Positions 59,031-64,000 of a stretch of DNA of 64,000 nucleotides are shown piece after piece. Both the position numbers and the translations under genes were made by a program. The notes under the pieces are model-generated. The model searched no databases and was not told the DNA's origin. It saw only the letters and a program-made list of their open reading frames with translations. Origin of the DNA: Gammaproteobacteria bacterium. Lineage in GTDB: Bacteria; Pseudomonadota; Gammaproteobacteria; Enterobacterales; Permianibacteraceae. Location of the stretch: the NCBI GenBank assembly GCA_016182845.1, contig JACPFT010000012.1, forward strand, positions 186,001 to 250,000, written 5' to 3'. Numbering within the stretch: position 1 is the stretch's first letter; each line of letters opens with the position of its first letter.

Positions 59031-60473
59031 TCAAACGCCGCGCCTGGCGCTCAACATCTGCAAACTCATATTCGCCTGGGACACGAACATCTGAAAGGCA
59101 TCCACGTCTTCCTGAGCAATGGCCCGCTGGCTCACGCCGCAATCCACGTAGAACGCGCCGATCAGCTTGTTGTTCGCCCATAAGGAGGACAGCACGAAGT
59201 CGCCGACCTTGAGGCGCTTCTTCAAGAGCCCCGCCAGCTGCGGCCGGGTGCCCTTGCTCGCCCAGTACACCTCATGGCTTTGAAAGCTCTGCATTAAGGG
59301 CTCGATCTGGGGGTCGCCCAGGGGAAAGCTGAACAACTTGTCCAAATCCCCGGGCTTTTGCTGCACGGCATACTTGGTACTGATGGCGGTGCGCTGCGGA
59401 TTGGCCAGGGCGAAGAGCACGCGCTCGAAGCCCACGCCACGATGCAGGCCCTCCAATACATGTTGCAAGACCAGGTTGAAATCGGCCTTGCCGTTCACCA
59501 TGGTGGTCAGCTCGCGCAGGATGTTGAGCTGCAGGGCCATGTCCTGATGGCCGGCCGGCTCCGCGTCCTGCTCGAGCTCCTCCGCCTCGGCGCCGGGCAG
59601 GCCGGGCGGCGTGGGCACCAGCCGTTCCGCGCCCTTGAGACCGAACTCCTTCAGGGTATCCTGGGCCGCCACGGCGCTGTTCATCACCGATTGGCGCAAT
59701 TCCGAGACCGCAACGCCGGTGTACTGGCTCGCCGCCGCCATCGCGGCCTCGGCTTCCTTGGACCCCCACCCCTCTTCGATGGCCTGTGCCAGACGATGGG
59801 AGAGGCGAATGCTGCGGCTGCGCGAATCGGGCAGATCCCGGTTCATCAAGGCTTCTTGAAGCACCGGGCTGATACCCCATTCCTTGGTCAACCCCAGGGT
59901 GAGGGCGGTGAAGCGGAAGCCGACGATATCCCGCTGCGCCTCGGCGGCCGGCGTTCCCGCCTCGATAGCGCCGGCCAGCTGCTCGGCTAACTCGCCGCCG
60001 AAGCACCAGAAGGCGACCTCGCCGAGATGGAACAGCAGGGTGCCGATAAAGAGCTCCTCGGCATTGACGTCGCCGCGCAGCTCCGCCAGGGACTTGGCCT
60101 GGACGGCCGCGTGAAAGGAACGCGCCACCTCCTGCATCAGCATGTCCTGCATCGGACCGGCAGCGGCCTTCTCCAGGACAAAGGTGGCCAGGCAAATGGA
60201 GCGGATGGCCTCGTAGCCGAGAACCACGATGGCGCGGCTGACCGTGTTGATAGGCCGCCGGCCCTGGTTGTAGACGACGCTATTGGACAGCCGCAGGACC
60301 TTCGCGGTCATATTGGGATCGTGCAAGATGGTCCGCACCAGCTCGGCGGCGTGACTGGACAAGTACTCGTTGACCGAAGCCAGTTGCGAGACCGTGCGCC
60401 CCAAAACGGGCAACTCCGCCTCGCTCATCTCCTGAACCCATTCATCCACGCTCTTTTTTGGGGGGCTGGACAA
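59031..60473 (-). CDS. HDOD-GAF signalling protein
   Basis: About 480 residues. An HDOD domain (LPVLGRTVSQLASV, DPNMTAKVLRLSNSV, RAIVVLGYEAIRSICLATF, GTLLFHLGEVAFW) occupies the first half. A GAF-like domain (NILRELTTMVNGKADFNLVL, EDVDAFQMFVSQANMSLQML) occupies the last third. It has no DNA-binding or GGDEF/EAL domain, so the output is unknown. The start is uncertain: TTG 60473 has AGGAG ten bases upstream, GTG 60449 fits family N-termini (VDEWVQEM), and ATG 60428 would trim conserved residues. Confidence 0.8.
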   Translation of the reverse strand: MSSPPKKSVDEWVQEMSEAELPVLGRTVSQLASVNEYLSSHAAELVRTILHDPNMTAKVLRLSNSVVYNQGRRPINTVSRAIVVLGYEAIRSICLATFVLEKAAAGPMQDMLMQEVARSFHAAVQAKSLAELRGDVNAEELFIGTLLFHLGEVAFWCFGGELAEQLAGAIEAGTPAAEAQRDIVGFRFTALTLGLTKEWGISPVLQEALMNRDLPDSRSRSIRLSHRLAQAIEEGWGSKEAEAAMAAASQYTGVAVSELRQSVMNSAVAAQDTLKEFGLKGAERLVPTPPGLPGAEAEELEQDAEPAGHQDMALQLNILRELTTMVNGKADFNLVLQHVLEGLHRGVGFERVLFALANPQRTAISTKYAVQQKPGDLDKLFSFPLGDPQIEPLMQSFQSHEVYWASKGTRPQLAGLLKKRLKVGDFVLSSLWANNKLIGAFYVDCGVSQRAIAQEDVDAFQMFVSQANMSLQMLSARRGV

Positions 60474-60745
60474 GCTAAGGTCGCTCCTGGGTTGATATGA
60501 ATTGGCACGGGCCCCGCACCGCTGGCGCAACAAGGCCGTCTGGGGACCGAGTTACCTGACTCCTCCCGCTAAGCATATGTCAGAACGCCGGAAAATGAAG
60601 TGCCGCCGGGTACTGCGGGAACTTCGGGCAGAGCTCACGTTCCAACCTGGGCATGCGCTTCTCGCGAAGCTTCATCGTAGATTCACAAAAAGCTGCCATA
60701 ACTATGGACAGCAGACCATGTCGGTCCGAACTGAGGTACAGTGCA

Positions 60746-60838
60746 ATGGATGATTACATCGAAGAAATCCTGGAAACCCATAACCAGCAAGATGACCGCT
60801 TCGAATTCGAACCGCAAAGCAATGAGGGCGGCAACTAA
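60746..60838 (+). CDS. Possible 30-residue acidic protein
   Basis: MDDYIEEILETHNQQDDRFE followed by FEPQSNEGGN. GAGGT lies about nine bases upstream. It is rich in Glu and Asp and overlaps the start of the alkyltransferase-like gene by 17 bases. I do not recognise it; it could be a short coupling peptide or a chance frame. Upstream 60474-60745 contains no other supportable gene. Confidence 0.3.
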   Translation: MDDYIEEILETHNQQDDRFEFEPQSNEGGN

Positions 60839-61244
60839 GCCCAGTTCCCAACCGCTACGCCCGCCTCCTGCCGAGCCCTGCCCCGCCGCGAACGCCAGCC
60901 GCCGCCACTACCCCGCCATCTGGAGCACGATTGCCGCCATCCCCATGGGCCGCGTCGCCAGCTATGGCCAGATCGCCGCCCTGGCCGGCCTGCCGGGACG
61001 CGCGCGCCTGGTGGGACGCGCCCTGCGCGAAACGCCCGACGGCCTGGAGCTGCCATGGCATCGGGTGCTCACCGCGTCCGGCAAGCTAGCCTTTCCCGTC
61101 GATAGTCCGCCGTTCCTGGAGCAGAAGCGGCGCCTCACCGCCGAAGGCGTGCTGCTCACGGCTAGTGGCGTCGACATGAAACGCCATGGCCTGGAGTTTC
61201 AGCCCCTGGACGCGGCGCTCTGGTCGCCCGCCAACTGGGTCTGA
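60822..61244 (+). CDS. Alkyltransferase-like protein (ATL, MGMT family)
   Basis: 140 residues of the O6-alkylguanine methyltransferase fold. IAAIPMGRVASYGQIAALAG and RLVGRALRETPDGLELPWHRVL are clear, but the catalytic Cys of PCHRV is Trp79 (PWHRV). It therefore cannot transfer the alkyl group and is expected to flag O6-alkylguanines for nucleotide excision repair, like YbaZ. mfd at the window start belongs to the same repair pathway. The start is uncertain (ATG 60822, or 60792). Its 3' end overlaps the convergent truC by 46 bases. Confidence 0.85.
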   Translation: MRAATKPSSQPLRPPPAEPCPAANASRRHYPAIWSTIAAIPMGRVASYGQIAALAGLPGRARLVGRALRETPDGLELPWHRVLTASGKLAFPVDSPPFLEQKRRLTAEGVLLTASGVDMKRHGLEFQPLDAALWSPANWV

Positions 61245-61933
61245 GCCCCCTCCCAGCCCAAACCCGCCAAGACTCGCCGCCACTCCTCGTCAAGACCTGC
61301 GCGGATGCGCACCGCCTCGCCGCTGAAGGGCTGAACGAAGGCCAGCTCGTGGGCGATCAACAACAGTCGCGACGCTTCGAACTCCTGGCGAAACAAGCGA
61401 TTGTGCCGGCCCTCGCCATAGGTGGTGTCGCCGATCAGCGGATGGAAGATGTGGTGGAAGTGCTTGCGGATCTGGTGTTTTCGCCCGGTGAGCGGCATCA
61501 CCTCGACCAGGGAATAGCGGCTGGTCGCATAGCGTCCGATGGCGATGGGCAGTTCCGCCCGCGCGAGACAGCGATAATCCGTCCGCGCCTCCTGTGCCGG
61601 GCGGCCATCGTCCTCCTCGCACAAGGGGTAATCGATATGCCCCGAATCCGGCGCATAACCCCGCACCACGGCCAGGTAACGCTTGCTCACGACATGCGTC
61701 TCGAACAGGCCGCAGGCCTCCCGCGCCGCCGCTGCGGACAAACCGAACAGCAGCACGCCCGAGGTCGGTCTATCCAGGCGATGCACCGGGTAGACCCGGC
61801 GTCGCAGCTGCCGGCGTAGCAGCTGTAGCGCATAGGCCTCCGCCCGCGCCAACTCGGTCTTGTGCACCAACAATCCAGAGGGTTTATCGATCGCGACATA
61901 GTGCTCGTCGCGATACAGGATGGGCAGATTCAT
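61199..61933 (-). CDS. truC: tRNA pseudouridine(65) synthase TruC
   Basis: 244 residues of the RluA family. The catalytic HRLDRPTSGVLLFGLS holds the aspartate nucleophile, and TGRKHQIRKHFHHIFHPLIGDTTYG is the second motif. The N-terminus ILYRDEHYVAIDKPSGLLVHKT and absence of an S4 domain fit TruC. In E. coli truC is paired with yqcC; here yqcC is at 63.0 kb with a receiver gene and a palindrome between. Confidence 0.92.
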   Translation of the reverse strand: MNLPILYRDEHYVAIDKPSGLLVHKTELARAEAYALQLLRRQLRRRVYPVHRLDRPTSGVLLFGLSAAAAREACGLFETHVVSKRYLAVVRGYAPDSGHIDYPLCEEDDGRPAQEARTDYRCLARAELPIAIGRYATSRYSLVEVMPLTGRKHQIRKHFHHIFHPLIGDTTYGEGRHNRLFRQEFEASRLLLIAHELAFVQPFSGEAVRIRAGLDEEWRRVLAGLGWEGAQTQLAGDQSAASRG

Positions 61934-62013
61934 GGCGCTGGGTACAATATTTGGTTAGTCCGCCAATTCTAAGTTATAAGTTAATGATGTTTCGCGAATT
62001 TTGATGGATGTGC

Positions 62014-62853
62014 ATGAGCAGCTTCAATGTCCTCATCATTGACGACGCCTCCCTGATCCGGGATCTGGTCAAGAAGAGCGTGCGCACTCAGTTCCCAAAC
62101 TGGACGGTATTCGAAGCCGTCAACGGCAAGAAGGCCCAATCCCTGCTCAAGCAGCAGGTCATGGACCTCGTGCTCTGCGACTGGGAAATGCCGGAGATGA
62201 GCGGCACCGAACTCTTGAGCTGGGTGCGCGAGCAGGAGCATTACAAGAATCTGCCCTTCGTGATGGTCACCAGCCGCGGCGATCGCGATCACGTGGTGCA
62301 AGCGGTCCAGGCCGGCGTCAGCGAATACCTGATGAAGCCCTTCAACAACGAGCAACTGCTCACCAAGATCGTCAAGGCCCTGTCCAAGCACGGGGTAAAA
62401 CCCTCGGCGGCACTCGCCGCCAAGCCGCGCCTGTCGACAGGTAGCGGCTTCGGCAGCGCCGACACCCTCACCAGCGCCTTCGCCAAACCCACCACCAACC
62501 AGGCCAGCGAAGACAGTCGACCTGCACCGCCCACCGCGCTGTCCAAGACCACCATTCCGGTACGCTTCGCCAGCGGCGTGGCGGCGCAGTGCGGCGCCAA
62601 AAAGCTCAATCTCAATGAATTCGTCGGGATCATGGAGCGCGGCGATAAGCTACCGCAGTTGCTGGAACAAGCCGTCGTCGACATCGACGGCGGCAATGGC
62701 AAGGACGTCGCCCGAATCAATGGCTATGTGCACACCCTCTCCGCCGCCGAGTCCAGCATGGACAGCGCGCGCATCAATGTCCTGATCCGCTTCGTGGACC
62801 AGGATCCGGTCAAGATGGAACAGCTGACGTATTTTATCGCCAGTAAGACTTAA
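62014..62853 (+). CDS. Receiver protein with an uncharacterised C-terminal domain
   Basis: 279 residues. An N-terminal CheY-like receiver (acidic DD at 10-11, Asp56 in LVLCDWEMPEMSG, Lys in YLMKPFNNEQLL) is followed by a Ser/Thr/Ala/Pro-rich linker (about residues 130-185) and a C-terminal domain of about 90 residues beginning TIPVRFASGVAAQCGAKKLN. I do not recognise that domain. ATG 62008 is an alternative start. No histidine kinase is adjacent; it lies divergent from truC. Confidence 0.82.
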   Translation: MSSFNVLIIDDASLIRDLVKKSVRTQFPNWTVFEAVNGKKAQSLLKQQVMDLVLCDWEMPEMSGTELLSWVREQEHYKNLPFVMVTSRGDRDHVVQAVQAGVSEYLMKPFNNEQLLTKIVKALSKHGVKPSAALAAKPRLSTGSGFGSADTLTSAFAKPTTNQASEDSRPAPPTALSKTTIPVRFASGVAAQCGAKKLNLNEFVGIMERGDKLPQLLEQAVVDIDGGNGKDVARINGYVHTLSAAESSMDSARINVLIRFVDQDPVKMEQLTYFIASKT

Positions 62854-62879
62854 CCCGCCCCGGAAAACTCAGCGCCTGT

Positions 62880-63004
62880 TTACAATCTCGATCAAGGGAT
62901 GCAGCGCAAGGCAAAACTGGACGCAAAAGCGGAGCATACACGGAGTATGTGAGCATTTTGCGTTCAGTTTTAACGCCGCGATGCGCCCTTCAGCGAGATT
63001 GTAA
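62880..63004. repeat. MITE-like 125-base imperfect palindrome
   Basis: The ends are a perfect 11-base inverted repeat (ttacaatctcg at 62880-62890, its complement at 62994-63004). About three quarters of the rest pairs too, with matching blocks AAAACTG(G/A)ACGCAAAA on both arms and a central CATAC-ACGGA-GTATG (62935-62949). It has no coding capacity and sits between the receiver gene stop and the yqcC stop, convergently. It looks like a mobile non-autonomous element or a long-hairpin repeat. Confidence 0.7.
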
Positions 63005-63008
63005 GCTC

Positions 63009-63356
63009 TCAGTGCAGGCGATTGGCGCCGCTGAGCAATCGATCCACGGCGTCTACGGCCTGCAGCACGGCGCGCACATCGCGTGCCATACCCTTGAACG
63101 CCTCCTCCGCCATGGGCAGGACCGAACAGCTCTGGGGCAGTTCCCCGCCGAGTTCAGCCATCATCCGCAGGCGGGCCAGGAAAATGAACTGCAGCCATTG
63201 GCTGAAGTCCAGCGTGTCCACCGCGAAGGGTTGAACGCTGGCCAGGGCTTCGGCGGACGGCGGGGTGTCCTCCCAGAGTTCACTGCGTCGCAGCTCCACC
63301 TCCAGGGTATCCAGCAGTCCGCGCAGCTGGGTGTGCACTATCGTCAATTGGCTCAT
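63009..63356 (-). CDS. yqcC: YqcC family protein
   Basis: 115 residues of the YqcC/DUF446 family (VHTQLRGLLDTLEVELRRSE, FAVDTLDFSQWLQFIFLARL). In E. coli it is immediately next to truC. The function is unknown. ATG 63356 matches the family start; a GTG at 63368 precedes it. The stop lies four bases past the palindrome. Confidence 0.85.
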   Translation of the reverse strand: MSQLTIVHTQLRGLLDTLEVELRRSELWEDTPPSAEALASVQPFAVDTLDFSQWLQFIFLARLRMMAELGGELPQSCSVLPMAEEAFKGMARDVRAVLQAVDAVDRLLSGANRLH

Positions 63357-63608
63357 CTTCTCTACCACGCAATGCCATCGGTGTTTTGGCTTGAGACAGG
63401 TCGCGCAAGGCGCGGATCCGTCGAAACACCGGCTTATCTAAGGATACTTGTTTTTTCTGGAATTGGAGTTATAGTGCATTAGCATTGTAGCACACCAACT
63501 CACTAACCCTCGCTCGACGGCGACTGGGCAATTTGACGAGGAAATGGCGGGCATCACGCACAATCACCGCAAGCGCAATTTTAACTTATTGTTCTAACTG
63601 AATATTTT

Positions 63609-63631
63609 TCTAGGCACGCATTTTGCCTAGA
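63609..63631 (+). promoter_or_regulatory. Inverted repeat before the DUF3192 gene
   Basis: TCTAGGCA (63609-63616) and TGCCTAGA (63624-63631) are a perfect 8-base inverted repeat with a 7-base spacer in an A/T-rich stretch 39 bases before the ATG. It could be a regulator site or a leader hairpin. The rest of 63357-63669 shows nothing I can identify. Confidence 0.4.
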
Positions 63632-63669
63632 CACAACACCGCAACAACAATAGCCAACGAGGTTCCCCT

Positions 63670-64000
63670 ATGAAGACTCTGAAACCCTTGCTCCTGGCCC
63701 TGCCCTTCGCGGCCCTGCTCAGCGGCTGCGTCATCAACCTGGGCACCGATGGCGACTACGGTTCCAACTGGGAAAAGACCGAGCGCCGCAACCGGGAAGA
63801 GATCGCCAGCCTGGTGGTCAATACCAGCGAACAGACCATCCGCACCCGCCTGGGCCGACCGGACTTCAGCGAAGGCTACCAGGATCAAGGCCAGGATGTC
63901 CGCGTGCTGTTCTATCGGACGCAACGCCAGGAAGGCGACGGTGTCACCAGCAAGAACGAATGCACGCCCCTGGTGTTCCGCAACGGCCTGTTGATCGGCT
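63670..64000 (+). CDS. DUF3192 family lipoprotein, N-terminal part
   Basis: The first 110 residues; the window ends inside the gene. A lipobox LLSGC (Cys20) follows a short hydrophobic leader (MKTLKPLLLALPFAALLSGC). The downstream pattern TIRTRLGRPDFSEGYQDQ, VRVLFYRTQRQEGDG and KNECTPLVFRNGLL is that of DUF3192 lipoproteins. Function is unknown. GAGG stands about eight bases before the ATG. Confidence 0.85.
   Translation, partial: MKTLKPLLLALPFAALLSGCVINLGTDGDYGSNWEKTERRNREEIASLVVNTSEQTIRTRLGRPDFSEGYQDQGQDVRVLFYRTQRQEGDGVTSKNECTPLVFRNGLLIG

Noticed and set aside
60502-60753. 83-codon frame upstream of the alkyltransferase-like gene
   Set aside because: Arg/Cys-rich composition, no homology I recognise, no good ribosome binding site, and it runs over the promoter side of both neighbours.

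Overview
The window looks like a chromosomal core segment of a high-G+C gammaproteobacterium. By eye G+C is about two thirds. The gene orders trxB-aat-bpt-infA-clpA/clpS/cspD, pncC-recA-recX-alaS-lysC-csrA followed by tRNA-Ser/tRNA-Arg, and gloB/yafS-rnhA-dnaQ resemble those of Pseudomonas and enterobacteria. I cannot place it at family level. I see no transposase, integrase, phage, plasmid or CRISPR gene. The first gene (mfd) and the last (a DUF3192 lipoprotein) are cut by the window edges.

Layout. 1-12.8 kb: the end of mfd, csiV, a possible sigma-E-driven small RNA, trxB, the N-degron genes aat, bpt, clpA and clpS with infA and cspD, then rluE, moaCDE and nudJ-mnmA-hflD. 12.8-19.5 kb: a pentapeptide protein, a lone receiver protein, dinB, a PhoP/PhoQ-like pair with a PepSY protein and a glycine-zipper protein, and a YbaK-HDOD fusion. 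19.6-27 kb: three tRNAs, csrA, lysC, alaS, recX, recA and pncC.

27-37 kb is the most unusual part. Two complete DevBCA/MacAB-like tripartite exporters (permease, ATPase, HlyD-type adaptor) point at each other and flank a solitary sulfate-type periplasmic binding protein. They are followed by a divergent OmpR/QseC-like two-component system and a second glycine-zipper protein. A direct/inverted repeat that looks like an operator precedes the binding-protein gene.

37-47 kb: mutS, fdxA, a YiiX-like peptidase, the tusDCB-tusE sulfur relay for tRNA 2-thiolation, a YccA/Bax-inhibitor protein, sohB and a VolA-like surface lipase. 47-52 kb: the prkA-yeaH-spoVR stress operon. 52-64 kb: fadR with a candidate FadR operator, a CPA1-type cation/proton antiporter, dnaQ-rnhA-yafS, gloB, mltD, an HDOD-GAF protein, an alkyltransferase-like protein, truC, a receiver protein, a MITE-like palindrome, yqcC and the DUF3192 lipoprotein.

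Recurring themes are protein turnover (ClpAS with both aminoacyl transferases), tRNA modification (mnmA with tusBCDE, truC), DNA repair (mfd, recA, mutS, dinB, ATL), and several signalling proteins (two two-component systems, two single receivers, two HDOD proteins). Two related glycine-zipper envelope proteins each lie next to a two-component system.
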